From Saccopteryx bilineata (lineage: Eukaryota > Chordata > Mammalia > Chiroptera > Emballonuridae), in contig NC_089492.1 in NCBI RefSeq assembly GCF_036850765.1, positions 101,079,022 to 101,143,021 of the forward strand: a stretch of DNA of 64,000 bases, read 5' to 3'. Under the pieces are notes generated by a model. That model was not told the DNA's origin. It saw only the letters and a list, made by a program, of their open reading frames with translations, and searched no databases. Position numbers and translations under genes: made by a program. This document shows positions 11,655-23,220 of the stretch, in pieces. Numbering within the stretch: the stretch's first letter is position 1; every line of letters begins with the position of its first letter.

Positions 11655-12044
11655 GCCCTGGCCAGTTGGCTCAGTGGTAGAGCATCAGCCCAGCATGTGG
11701 AAGTCCTAGGTTTGATTCCCAGTCAGGGCACACAGTAGTAGTGTCCATCTGCTTCTTTGCCCCAGTCAGGGCACACAGGAGAAACAACCATCTAACTTCT
11801 TTACCTCTCTCCCTTCTCCCCTTCCTGCAGCCATGGCTCAAACAGTTTGAGCAAGTTGGCCCCAGGCATTGAAGATGGCCTTGCCTCAGAGGCTAGAATA
11901 GATTAGTTGCTGAGCAACAGAGCAGTGGCCCAGATGGGCAGAGCATCGCCCTGTAGAGGGCTTGCCAGGTAGATCCCAGTTGAGTGCATGTGGGAGTCTG
12001 TCTGTCTGCCTCCTCTCCTCTCACTAAATAAAAAAATAAAAGAA
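11655..12044 (+). mobile_element. tRNA-derived SINE (class A), with internal duplication
   Basis: Plus-strand copy with head GCCCTGGCCAGTTGGCTCAG and box B GGTTTGATTCC, then a body ending in a (TAAA)-rich tail. Target duplication AAATAATTGAA is perfect (11644-11654 and 12045-12055). Unlike other copies, about 43 bp after the head are repeated in tandem (both parts start CCAGTCAGGGCACACAG, at about 11720 and 11763). It sits right next to the solo LTR. Confidence 0.88.
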
Positions 12045-12375
12045 AAATAATTGAAAATTAACTCATGTGTTGGCCAAAGAAAACCCTGATACAAGTACTT
12101 TGGAAGATTATTATAGTTAAAAATGATCTTAAACCATGAAAATAAACCTTTCTGTACTCTATGAAGAGCAATAGAAGCAGGTTCAAAATAACTTGCTGTA
12201 GTGATCATGAGGAGTACCAAAGGTAAAGATACAAGATAGGAGTAGCTTGGCCAGAATATGACAAAGAAAGACATGGGAGTCAATAGTGGAGCCCAATCCA
12301 TGCATCACTGAGCAATTGTGCTTTTGTTGATAAGCGACACATAATTTTAGGATATGCAAAAATAAATATGATTTG

Positions 12376-12715
12376 CTTTGGCCAATTAGCTCAGTGGTAG
12401 AATGTTGGCCCAATGTGTGGAAGTCCCGGGTTTGATTTTAGGTCCAGGAGAAGAGACCTCTGCTTCTCCATCCCTACCCCCCTATCTTTTTCTTCCCCTC
12501 CCACAGCCATGGCTCCATTCATTCCAGCACATCAGCCCAGGTGCAGAGGATGGTTCTGTGAAGCCTCCACCTCAGATGCTAAAAATAACTCGATTGTGAG
12601 CATGACCCAGATGTGCAGAGCACTGTCTCTGGATGGGGGTTGCCAGGTGGATCCCAGTTGAGGCACATGCGGGAGTCTGTCACTTTATCTCCCTTACTCT
12701 CGGGGGGGGGGGGGG
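12376..12715 (+). mobile_element. tRNA-derived SINE (class A) with poly(G) tail
   Basis: Plus-strand class A copy (head GGCCAATTAGCTCAGTGGTA). Where other copies have an A-rich tail, this one ends in 14 consecutive G (12702-12715) followed by AAATG. A diverged target duplication (AAATATGATTTG near 12364 and ACATAATTTG near 12722) suggests where the ends lie. The ORFs across it are artefacts. Confidence 0.8.
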
Positions 12716-12778
12716 AAATGAACATAATTTGTAAGCATGAGAATTCCAGAAGTCATTACCCTGAAATTAATCAGTTTT

Positions 12779-13046
12779 TTATCTTATTTTTATTAATTTT
12801 AATGCAGTGACATTGATAAGTCAGGGTACATATGTCCCGAGAAAACATCTCCAGATTATTTTGACATTTGATTATGCTGCATACCCCTCACCAAAAGTCA
12901 AATTGTCTTCTGTCACTTTCTATCTGATTTTCTTTGTGCCCCTACCCTCCCCCTACCCCCTTCCTCTCCTTCCTCACCGCCTCCCCACCCCTCCACCCCA
13001 CCCTCTGTTACCATCACATTCTTGTCCATATCTCTGAGTCTCATTT
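12779..13046 (-). other. LINE-1 3'UTR with G-rich tract
   Basis: Between the ORF2 stop and the A-rich end. On the minus strand 12940-13010 is a polypurine stretch with repeated runs of three or more G, the G-quadruplex-prone tract common in LINE-1 3'UTRs. The same type of tract is at 44047-44082 in another copy. Confidence 0.75.
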
Positions 13047-16000
13047 TTATGTCCCATCTATGTATGGGTTCATATAGTTCTTAGTTTTTTCTGATTTACT
13101 TATTTCACTCCGTATAATGTTATCAAGGTCCATCCATATTATTGTAAATGATCCGATGTCATCATTTCTTATGGCTGAGTAGTATTCCATAATATATATG
13201 TACCAAAGCTTTTTAATCTACTTGTCCTCTGACAGACACTTGGGCTGTTTCCAGATCTTCGCTATTGTGAACAATGCTGCCATAAACATGGGGGTGCATT
13301 TCTCCTTCTGGAACCGTTCTATGGTGTCCTTGGGGTGTATTCCTAAAAGTGGGATGGCTGGGTCAAAAGGCAGTTCGATTTTCAATTTTTTGAGGAATCT
13401 CCATACTGTTTTCCACAGAGGCTGCACCAGTCTGCATTCCCACCAACAGTGTAAGAGGGTTCCCTTTTCTTCACATCCTCGCCAGCACTTATTCTGTGTT
13501 GTTTTGTTGATGAGCGCCATTCTGACCGATGTAAGATGATATCTCATTGTCGTTTTAATTTGCATTTCTCTAATGATTAGTGATGTTGAGCATTTTTTCA
13601 TATGCCTATTGGCCATCTGTATGTCCTCTTTGGAGAAGTGTCTATTCATTTCTTTTGCCCATTTTTTGATTGGATTGTTTGTCTTTCGGGTGTTGAGATT
13701 TACAAGTTCTTTATAAATTTTGGTTATTAACCTCTTATCAGATGTACTGTCAAATATGTTCTCCCATTGTGTAGTTTGTCTTTTTATTCTGTTCTTATTG
13801 TCTTTGGCTGTGCAAAAGCTTTTTTGTTTGATATAGTCCCATTTGTTTATCCTGTCTTTTATTTCCCTTGCCTGTAGAGATAAATCAGCAAATATATTGC
13901 TGTGAGAAATGTCAGAAAGCTTACTGCCTATGTTTTCTTCTAAGATGCTTATGGTTTCACGCCTTACATTTAAGTCTTTTATCCATTTTGATTTTATTTT
14001 TGTGAATGGTGTAAGTTGGTGGTCTAGTTTCATTTTTTTGCAGGTTGCCATCCAATTTTCCCAACACCATTTGTTGAAGAGGCTGTCTTTACTCCATTGT
14101 ATGCCCTTACCTCCTTTGTCAAATATCAGTTGTCCATAGAGCTGTGGGTTTATTTCTGGGTTCTCCGTTCTGTTCCATTGATCTATGTGCCTGTTCTTAT
14201 GCCAGTACCAGGCTGTTTGAGTACAATGGCCTTGTAGTATAGCTTGATATCAGGAAGTGTGATACCTCCCCCTTTATTCTTCTTTTTTAAGATTGCTGAG
14301 GCTATTCGTATTCTCTTTTGGTTCCATATAAATTTTTGGAATATGTGATCTATATCTTTAAAGTATGTCATTGGTATTTTAATTGGTATTGCATTGAATT
14401 TTTAAATTGCTTTGGGTAATATAGACATTTTAATGATGTTTATTCTTCCTAACCATGAGCACGGTATATACTTCCACTTGTTTGTATCTTCCTTGATTTC
14501 TTTTATCAATGTTTTATAATTTTCTGAGTACAAGTCTTTAGTCTCCTTGGTTAAATGTACTCCTAGGTACTTTAATTTTTTGGTTGTAATAGTGAAGGGG
14601 ATTGTTTCCTTAATTCCTCTTTCTGACTGTTACTTGTTGGTGCATAAAAATGCCTCTGATTTCTGAGTATTAATTTTATATCCTGCCACTTTGCTGAATT
14701 CATTTATCAGATCCAGTAGTTTTTTGACTGAGACTTTAGGGTTTTCTATATACAATATCATATAATCTGCAAATAATGATAGCTTTACTTCTTCTTTTCC
14801 AACTTGAATGCCTTTTATTTCTTCTTCTTGTCTGATTGCTGTGGCTAGGACTTCCAGGACTATGTTGAATAAGAGTGGTGAAAGGGGGCACCCCTGCCTT
14901 GTTCCTGATCTTAAGGGGATTGCTTTTAATTTTTGCCCATTGAGTATGATGTTGGCTGTGGGTTTGTCATGGATGGCTTTTATTATGTTGAGGTATGTTC
15001 CCTGTATTCCCACTTTGTTGAGAGTTTTGATCATGACCGGGTGCTGGATTTTATCCAATGCTTTTTCTGCATCTATTGAAATTATCATATGGTTTTTCTT
15101 CTTCCTTTTGTTTATGTGATGAATCACATTGGTTGATTTGCGAATACTGTACTAGCCTTGCCTCCCAAGAATAAATCTCACCTGATCATGGTGTATGATT
15201 TTTTCCATATATTGTTGGATCCAGTTTGCTAATATTTTGTTGAGGATTTTAGCATCTATATTCATCAGAAATATTGGCGTATAATCTTCTTTCTTTGTGT
15301 TGTCTTTGCCTGGTTTTGGAATCAGAATTATGCTCGCCTCATAAAGGGAGTTTGGAAGTCTTCATTCCTCTTGAATTTTTTGAAATAGCTTGAGAAGGAT
15401 AGGAATTAGTTCTTCTTTGAATATTTGGTAGAATTCACTTGTGAAGCCATCTGGCCCAGGACTTTTCTTTGTTGGGAGTTTTTTGATAACTGTTTCGATC
15501 TCATTTGGTGTAATCGGTCTGTTTAGGTTTTCTGAATCTTCCAGATTGATTTTTGGAAGATTGTATGTTTTAAGGAATTTGTTCATTTCATCTAGATTGT
15601 CTAGTTTTTTGCATACAGTTCTTCATAGTATTTTCTTACAATATTTTGTATTTCTGTTGTGTCAGTTGTTATTTCTTCATTCTCATTTCTAATTTTATTT
15701 ATTTGAGTCCTCTCTCTTTTTTTCTTGGTGAGTCTAGTTAAAGGTTCATCAATCTTGTTTACCTTTTCAAAGAACCAGCTCCTAGTTTCATTGATCCTCT
15801 GTATTGTTTCTTTAGTCTCTATGCCATTTATTTCTGCTCTGATCTTTATTATTTCCTTCCTTCTACAACATTTGGGCTTTACTTGCTGTTTTTTTTCTAG
15901 TTCTTTTTGATGTACAATTAAGTTGTTTATTTGAGCTTTTTCTAGCTTCTTAAAGTGTGCCTGTAGTGCTATGAACTTCCCTCTCAGTACTGCTTTCTCT

Positions 16001-16866
16001 GTGTCTCATAAATTTTGAGTTGCTGTATGCTCATTATCATTAGTTTCTAGGAATTTTTAAATTGCTTCTTTGATCTCATTCTTAATCCATTCATTATTTA
16101 ACAACCTGCTATTTAGTTTCCATGTGTTTGAGAATTTTTGAGCTTTTCTGTTGTGATTCATTTCTAGTTTCATGCCATTGTGATCAGAGAAAGTGCTAGA
16201 TATGATTTCAATCTTCTTAAATTTGTTGAGACTACTTTTGTGCCCTAATATGTGGTCTAACCTAGAGAATGTACCATGAGCACTTGAAAAGAATGTATAT
16301 TCTGCTGCTTTAGGATGAAAGGTTCTGAAGATATCTATTATATCGAGTTGATCTAGTGTGTCCTTTAAGTCTGCTGTTTCTTTGTTAATTTTCTTCGTTG
16401 AGGATTTACCTAGGGATGTTAGTGGGGTATTAAAATCCCCTACTATTATAGTATTACTGTTGATCTCGCCCTTTAAATCCATCAAAGTCTGCTTTATATA
16501 TTTAGGTATTCCTATATTAGGTGCGTAGATATTTATAATAGTTATATCTTCCTGTTGGATTGCTCCCTTTATCATTATGTAGTGGCCTTCTTTATCTCTT
16601 ACTATATTCTTTGTTTTAAAGTCCATTTTGTCTGAAATAAGTATTGCTACCCCAGCTTTTTTTTCATTTTCATTTGCATGGAATATTTTTCTCCATCCTT
16701 TTATCTTCAGCGTATGTGCATCTTTTGTTTTAAAGTGTGTCTCTTGAAGACAGCATATGTATGGGTCCTGTTTTTTTATTCATGCAGCTACCCTATGTAT
16801 TTTGATTGGATCATTTAATCCATTTACATTTAAAGTTATTATTGATATGTAGTTGTTTATTGCCAT
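13047..16866 (-). pseudogene. LINE-1 ORF2 (endonuclease/reverse transcriptase), broken
   Basis: ORF2 encodes the nicking endonuclease and reverse transcriptase of LINE-1. The ATG is at 16866-16864 and the terminal TAA at 13049-13047, giving about 1,273 codons, normal for the family but not a multiple of three. An in-frame TGA follows about 30 codons in. The endonuclease part (about 16057-16626) keeps IYAPN, VGDFNTPL, SRLDHILGHK and FSDHN. The RT part (14630-15127) keeps [15 protein letters not shown], but the catalytic FADD reads FADY: the Tyr codon is at 14762-14764. The C-terminal part (13218-14051, 277 codons open) keeps the Cys-rich [18 protein letters not shown]. Stops and frame shifts separate these blocks. 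It is not a host gene. Confidence 0.93.
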
Positions 16867-16937
16867 TTTATTCTTTAAAGCTGTATTCCTCTTTTGCTAT
16901 ATTCTTTTCCCACTTTGATCTGTTTACACCATGCCCC

Positions 16938-17824
16938 TTAACATTTCCTGCAGCATTGGTTTGGTTGTAATGAATTCCTTGAGTTTTTTTTTTTTTTGTC
17001 TGGGAAACTTTTTATTTCTCCTTCGATTTTAAATGATAGTCTTGGTTGTAGGTTCTTGTACTGCATTTCTTTGAATATTTCTTGCCATTCCCTTCTGGCC
17101 TCAAGTGTTTCTGTTGAGAAGTCTGATGTCATCCTTATAAGGGCTCCTTTGTAGGTGATAGCCTTTTTTTCTCTAGCAGCTTTTAATATTTTCTCTTTAT
17201 CACTTAGCTTTGGTATTTTAGTTATGATGTGTCTTGGTGTAGGTTTCTTTGGGTTTCTCTTTAATGGAGTTCTCTGTGCTTCTTGAACTTGTGAGAGTTT
17301 CTCTTGCATTTATTTAGGGAAGTTTTCAGCTATGATATGATTGAACAAAGTCTCTATCCCTTGTTCTTTCTCTTCTTCCTCAGGACCCCTATAATGCAGA
17401 TGTTATTTCTCTTTATGTTGTCAAAGAGCTCTCTAAGAGCTTCCTCAGACTTTTTGAGTCTCTTTTCTTTTTTCTTCTCTGCTATTATGCTTTCATTCCA
17501 GTTGTCCTCCAACTTGCTGATTTGATCCTCAGCTCTATCCATCCTGTTTTTAATTCCTTCTATTGTGGTCTTCATTTCTGATATTGTATTTGTCATCTCC
17601 GACTGATTCTTTTTTAATATTTCAATATCCTTTTTTATACTTGCTATTTCTTTATTTAGGTGTTCATAATGACCATCCATTGTTGTTCTAAGATCCCTAA
17701 GCATCCTTACAATCATTATTTTGAACTCCGCATCCAGAAGTTTGGTTATTTCCATATCACGCAGTTCATTTCCTGGATGTTTCTCTTGTGGTTTCATTTG
17801 GATTGCACTTCTCTGTCTTCTCAT
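16938..17824 (-). pseudogene. LINE-1 ORF1 (RNA-binding protein), broken
   Basis: ORF1p is the trimeric RNA-binding chaperone of the LINE-1 particle. The N-terminal piece (17824-17354, 156 codons, start MRRQRSAIQMKPQEK) has a long heptad-rich coiled coil (about residues 50-130). The C-terminal piece (17309-16938, start MQEKLSQVQEAQ) covers the RRM/C-terminal domain with TPRHIITKIPKLSDKEKIL and 'RREWQEIFKEM'. A single shift near 17385, in a stretch of acidic/basic codons, plus a stop just before 17309 separate them; in the other frame the missing link can be read. Total span is about 295 codons, normal for ORF1. Confidence 0.9.
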
Positions 17825-18722
17825 TGTATCTATTTGGGTGTTTTGTTTGTAGAGCTGGTTGAGTCTAGGCTTGGTGTTGTCTGCCTCCAGTTTTCAATTG
17901 TGTTATTTCTAGGTCTTCTTGGGTTGGCATCAGTATTATTTGTAATCCACTTTCAGATTTGAGCTGCTTTGAAGTCTTGGTTTGTTTGTTTTCTTAACAG
18001 GTGATTGTCTTGTTTGCTGATCTCAGCAGGGGGCTTATTTGAAACTGTATCCAGGAATGTAGTGGGTCTGTAGTCCTCTTCTGCCAGTTAATCTCTCTGG
18101 GGGCAGGTTGCTTTCTCAGCTTCAGTAGAGGGAGGTGTAGCTCAGATCTCCATGGAGACCTGTTACTGCCCCTCCTCCCCACTTCTTGTTTTCAGCTGTG
18201 TCTTGTTGTGCTGATTGGAGCTGGAGAGATGTCTGTATCTCTGTGACCTGGAAGTACTTTTGTATTTTGCTTTGTGGAAGGATCAGCCCCTCCCCCAGTT
18301 ATGGCTGCCTCCAGCACTGAATGAGTCAGCTTTTCAGGTCATCACCTGCATTCCTCTTCCCCTCACCATCCGTCTCTCTCTCTCTCTCCTTTCTTTTTGG
18401 AATACAACTGGGCCCTTTCAACACACCTCGTTCCCTGGTCGCCAGGCAAGTGGCTGTGAGCAGTATTTACTGCTCTTTTTCTTGGAGTGAGAACCCAGCC
18501 TCACCCCCCACCCTGTTCCTGTAAGCAGGGGAGATTCAGGCTCTCCCTACCAGGTTTGTTGTGGCTTCTTCTTTGCTCCTTGGTTTTTGAGAGCTGTTCT
18601 TGTAGTCCAGATTTGGTTTTTCATGCTGATTGTTCATAAATTAGTTTATAATCCAGTTCGGTGGTGTGAGCTGGGAGTCTGTGCATCTGTCTACTCCACT
18701 GCCATCTTCAGGTCCCATCTGC
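17825..18722 (-). promoter_or_regulatory. LINE-1 5'UTR and internal promoter
   Basis: About 900 bases from the 5' end (GGGACCTGAAGATGGCAGTG on the minus strand, the usual 'aagatggc' start with a YY1-like core) to the ORF1 ATG. A full-length 5'UTR means the internal promoter arrived with the element; activity cannot be judged from sequence. It differs strongly from the LINE-1 5'UTR at 44.5-45.1 kb, so two 5'UTR lineages are present. Confidence 0.8.
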
Positions 18723-18910
18723 AATTAATCAGTTTTAACCACAACTCTCAGACTCTTCTAATTTTACACTGAAGGGAACCTGGAGGGTCCAAAGGAAAGC
18801 ATTTTAAATACATAAGGTGATGAATATATACTTCTTTAAAGTTTAGACAAGAGAAGAGAGGCAACTCTTCACGTTACATAGAGGTATCATTTAATTTTGT
18901 AGTTATTACT

Positions 18911-20006
18911 CAAAATGGATAAAAGGCTTAAAAGTAAGTTGTGAAACCATAAGCATCTTAGAAGAAAACAGGCAGTAAGCTCTCCGACATTTCTTCCAGC
19001 AATATATTTGCTGATTTATCTCCACGGGCAAGGGAAATAAAAGACAGGATAAACAAATGGGACTATATCAAACAAAAAAGCTTTTGTACAGCTAAAGGCA
19101 ATATGAACAGAATAAAAAGACAAACTACACAATGGGAAAACATATTTGACAGTACATCTGATAAGAGGTTAATAACCAAAATTTATAAAGAACTTGTAAA
19201 ACTCAACACCAGGAATACAAACAATCCAAGCAAAAAATGGGCAAAAGAAATGAATAGACACTTCTCCAAAGAGGACATACAGATAGTCAATAGACAGATG
19301 AAAAAATGTTCAACATCACTAATCATTAGAGAAATGCAAATTAAAACAACAATGATATATCACCTCACACTAGTCAGAATGGCACTCATTAGCAAAACAA
19401 CACACAATAGGTGCTGGCGAGGATGTGGAGAAAAGGGAACCCTCCTGCACTGCTGGTGGGAATGCAGACTGGTGCAGCCCCTGTGAAAGCAGTATGGAGA
19501 TTCCTCAAAAAATTGAAAATCGAACTGCCTTTTGACCCAGCCATTCCACTTTTAGGAATATACCCAAGAACACTATATCACTGACTCAAAAAAAGAAATG
19601 CACCCCCATGTTTATAGCAGCATTTTTCACAGTAGTGAAGATCTGGAAACAGCGCAAGTTCCGTCAGTGGACAAGTGGATTAAAAAGCAGGGGTACATAT
19701 ATACAGTGGAATACTATGAGGACACGAAAAAGAAGGAAATCTTACCTTTTGCAACAACATGAATGGACCTGGAAACTATTATGTTAAGTGAAATAAGCCA
19801 GGCAGAGAAAGAAAAATATCATATGACCTCACTCATTTGAGGAATCCAATGAACAATGTGAACTGAGTAAGGGAATTAAACCTGAAGGGAAGGGGGAAGG
19901 GAGCTATTGGGAGGGGGGCAAGGGATATGTTGAGGGGAATACAGGGGAGGGGGGATGCAATTTGGACAACACTAGAATCTATGTAAACACAATAAATTAA
20001 AAAAAA
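18911..20006 (+). mobile_element. LINE-1, 5'-truncated, plus strand
   Basis: The last third of ORF2, the 3'UTR and an A-rich end on the plus strand. A target duplication with small differences (TAATTTTGTAGTTATTACT at 18892-18910 and TAATTTCGTAGTTATTTACT at 20007-20026) marks the ends. Its ORF2 part is very close to the full-length copy next door but in the opposite orientation. Its 3'UTR (AAGGGAATTAAACCTGAAGG...) is unrelated to that copy's 3'UTR. Confidence 0.93.
18940..19800 (+). pseudogene. LINE-1 ORF2 C-terminal fragment
   Basis: Encodes the C-terminal region of ORF2p. A 127-codon open piece (19103-19486) includes [18 protein letters not shown] and the Cys-rich [19 protein letters not shown] shift after that and later stops break the frame. 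It matches 13218-14051 (minus) almost residue for residue. Confidence 0.9.
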
Positions 20007-20329
20007 TAATTTCGTAGTTATTTACTTAGTAGCAACTATTGTCATGGTAAGGTCATGGAGCAATTGTTTTGTTTTAATTTTCACAGGTGAGAATAGAAAA
20101 CAAATGGGGTTAAGTGTAGCAAGAATTTTGTTGGGTAAAAGAAGAACTCTTTTACTATTGAGGTTCTTAAACATTAAAACATTTTATCAAAAGTTTCTGA
20201 AATATATTTTCTTGAAAGCTATTTGAAAACAATAGACAGCCTAAAGTGGCACAGGTATCGAAGGCTTTGGTTTAGTCTAATGGTTTAGTTCCAAACTCTG
20301 ACAGTGTCAGGATTGCTTGGATAGAATTT

Positions 20330-21826
20330 TTAAAAACACAACCTTAATGAAATATAATTAACTTACTATAAATCACATATATTTCAAGTGTAATTTGGCA
20401 AGTTTTGACTTACACATATAATGTATGTACCAAACTATTGCCACACTCAATATAATGAACACATTTGTTATCCTCAAAACTTTTCTCATATCCCTTTGTA
20501 GTTCTTTCTCCCATCCCTCTCTAGGCAAGTATTATCTGCTTTCTGTCACAGAAGATTAATTTGCATTTTGTAGAACTTTATATAAATATGATCAACTGTT
20601 TGTACTCTTTTCATCTGGCTTCTTTAACTCAGCACATTTATTTTGAGTTTTATTCATGTTGTAAAGCTTAGTTTCAATAGTTTATTCTTTTTATTGCTGA
20701 GTAGTATTCCATTTATGAATATATATCATTTATTTATTGATGGTCATTCGGGTTTTTTTCAGTTTTTGGTTTTTACAAATAAAGGTGTTATGAAAACCTT
20801 TTGTGCAGACAAATACTCTCATTTCTCAAGGGTAAATATTTAGTTGTAGAATGGTTGCATAATATGGTAGGTATATGTTTAACTTTTGTGGAAACTGCCA
20901 AATTATTTCCAAAGTGGCAGTTCCATTTTCTGCTCCCATCAGCAGTTGTAGGAGAGTACTGCCAATAATTGATACAATGAGTCTCTTTAATTTTAGACAT
21001 TCTAATAGGTGTGACTGATATCTCATTGTGGTTTGAATTTAAACTTTTCAAATGATCAAAGATTCTGATCACCTTTTTTATTTGTTTTTTTAGTTTCCAT
21101 CTATGTATCTTCTTTGGAGACGTGTTCAATATTTTGCCCACATTTTAATTTGGGCACTTTTTTTTTCTTATTTTTTGAGCTTTGAGAATTGTTATATATT
21201 CTGAGTACAAGTCCTTTAGCAGATATATCATTTGCAAATATCCTCTCACAGTCTGTAGCTTGCTTCGTCATTCCCTTAACAGTGTCTTTCAAAGAGTATC
21301 ACTTTAATTTTGATGAAGTCTAATTCATTCTCTTTTTTGTCCTTTTATAGATCATGGTTCTTGTTCATGTCTAGGAACTCTTTACCTAATCCAAGGTCAC
21401 AAATGTATTCTTATAGAAAATTTTTTAAAAATTTTAGCTATATTATAATTTTTTTAATTGATTTTTTAAGGGAGAGGAAGGTAGAGAGAGACAGAAACAT
21501 TATTCTTTTTCTGTATATGGCCTGACTGGGGACTGAACCGGCAACCTGTGTGTATCAGGATGATGTTCTCTGGCCAGGGCTCTTATTAAAGTTTTCTAGT
21601 TAAAGTTTTGTAATTAGGTCTATGATCCATGTTGAGAATTTTTGGTATAGTAAGTTTTTAGTGCAAGTTATAGATTAATGTCTTAATTTTACCTTGAACA
21701 TCTGATTGTCCCAGCAAAGACTATCCTTTCAACACTGAATTGTCATTGAACCTGTGTCAAAAATCAGTTGTCCCTATTATTTGTGGGTTTATTTCTAGAT
21801 TATGCATTCAGTTCCATTGATATACT
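20330..21826 (-). repeat. Old LINE-1, 3' part, minus strand (left segment)
   Basis: Reversed LINE-1 sequence: 'attgctgagtagtattccat' near 20693, then 'gtttttacaaataaaggtg' near 20767, then 'gccaaattatttccaaagtgg' near 20900 are hallmarks of the ORF2 end. It is heavily diverged and interrupted by a SINE (21447-21582) and then by an LTR at 21827. Confidence 0.8.
21447..21582 (-). mobile_element. Short tRNA-derived SINE (class C), diverged
   Basis: Reversed class C copy: antisense tail and GGGAGAGGAAGG body at the left, 'ggggactgaaccggcaacc' box B complement near 21525, and the head ending GGCCAGGGC at about 21580. It is shorter and more diverged than its relatives. Confidence 0.65.
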
Positions 21827-22636
21827 TGTTAAAGGATGTTCTGTGACCCAATTTTTGGTATGTGGAGAGGGGGGTTGTTTGCCCCCACACCACCAAGCAA
21901 TGCTCAGGATACCAGATGGTTGTCCTCCAATTTAACTCAATTCTGACACTGTCTATCTAGAGATAGCCTCAGATTCCACAGGTAAAGGGTTCAGTTCCAC
22001 AAAACTGCACTCCACTTCTAAAGCAAATCACAAGCCCAGGCTGTTACCTGTGCTTCTAACTGGCTATAAATTGGAGGTTCTGACAACCTCTTCCTTAGAT
22101 TCAATTAATTTGCTAGTGGCTCACAGACTTCTCAGGAAACTCATTTACCCATTGGATTATAGTTTATTATGAAAGGATAGGTAAAGGATACAGATAAATT
22201 TCAGACAGAAGAGATTTGAAGTGCACTGTGTGTGGAAATAGCATAGAGCTTCCACACGGAGCACACCACTCTACAAATCTCACCAACTCAGAAGCTCTGA
22301 GTGCTATCCTTTGGGTTTTTATGGAGGTGTCATTACATAAGCATGAATGATTACACCACTGTCCAATGGTGAGTGAGTCAACCTCCATTCCCCCTCCCCA
22401 GAGGTCATAGGGTAGAACTGAAAGTTCTAACCCTCCGCACACATGGTTTGTTTTGGCAACCAGTCCTCATCCTTAGGTGACCTGGAGACATTTCAAAAAT
22501 CGTCTCATTAATATAACAAAAGACACCTTTATCTCTCCCACCACTTAGGAAATTCTAAGGGTTTAGGAGCTCTGAGTTAGAAATGAGTACTGGGGTGAAA
22601 ATCAAGTATATAGTTCTTATTACAAATTATACCACA
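21827..22636 (+). mobile_element. Old retroviral LTR, about 810 bp
   Basis: A block that cuts an old LINE-1 in two, so it is an insertion. It starts TGTTAAAGG and ends ACCACA. The 3' part (AACAAAAGACACCTTTATCT, then CTTAGGAAATTCTAAGGG, then GGAGCTCTGAGTTAG) has the layout of a widespread mammalian LTR family that I recall but cannot name with certainty. The target duplication is not clear because of age. No internal retroviral genes are attached. Confidence 0.6.
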
Positions 22637-23220
22637 CGTTTGTCTTTATACTGAAACCATAATCTCTTGATTATTACTAGTCTTAAAATCAGGTAATAAC
22701 AGTCTTCCACCATTCATCTTCTTTTTCAAAGATATTTTGGCTATGATAGATCTTTTGCATTTCTATATAAATTTTAGAATCATCTTACTAATATTTATTT
22801 GACTGCCAGATTTTGACTGACATTGCATTGAATCAATGGATCAGTTTGGGAAGAGTAGACATTAACAATATTAAATCTTCTAATTCATAAACGTGGTATG
22901 TATCTCCATTATTTTAAATTTTACATTTTGGCAATGTTTTGTAATTTTTAATGTATAGGTCTTGTATATCCTTTTTTCAAATTTGTTTATAATAATTTTT
23001 TATTAATGCTGTTGATGTGTAGTTTTCTTATTGTTTCTTTGTCCATTTTTTTGTATCAAGTTATCATCATCAAGTGAGTTGGATAGTATTCTTGCTTTTC
23101 AATTTTTTGAAAATATTTGAGAAGAATTGGTGGTATTTTCTTTCTTATCGTTTGGTAGCATTCACCAGTGAAGCAAGCTTGGTCTACTTAATTTCAATCT
23201 GTGGATGAATTCAGAAATCT
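22637..23220 (-). repeat. Old LINE-1, minus strand (right segment)
   Basis: Continuation of the LINE-1 interrupted at 21827: TTTGTCTTTATACTGAAACC joins what the left part leaves off. 'attgcattgaatcaatggatc' and 'attcaccagtgaagc' are reversed ORF2 words. It runs into the microsatellite at 23221. Confidence 0.75.

Larger units (their letters stand above)
12779..18722 (-). mobile_element. LINE-1, structurally full-length (5.9 kb)
   Basis: A complete LINE-1 on the minus strand: 5'UTR (18722-17825), ORF1 (17824-16938), ORF2 (16866-13047), 3'UTR and A-rich end (13046-12779). It is flanked by a perfect 14-bp target duplication AATTAATCAGTTTT (12765-12778 and 18723-18736), so it inserted in one piece and was not truncated. 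Both ORFs carry stops and shifts, so this copy cannot make its proteins. With near-perfect duplications and only a handful of breaks it is fairly young, but dead. Confidence 0.95.

Noticed and set aside
11655..12044. VES SINE of vesper bats
   Set aside because: The heads and bodies do not follow the VES layout I remember, so I favour a rhinolophoid lineage. This is not proven.
13218..14051. 277-codon ORF on the minus strand, the longest in the window
   Set aside because: It is the C-terminal part of LINE-1 ORF2 ([19 protein letters not shown], Cys-rich CWRGC...HCWWEC), not a host gene.
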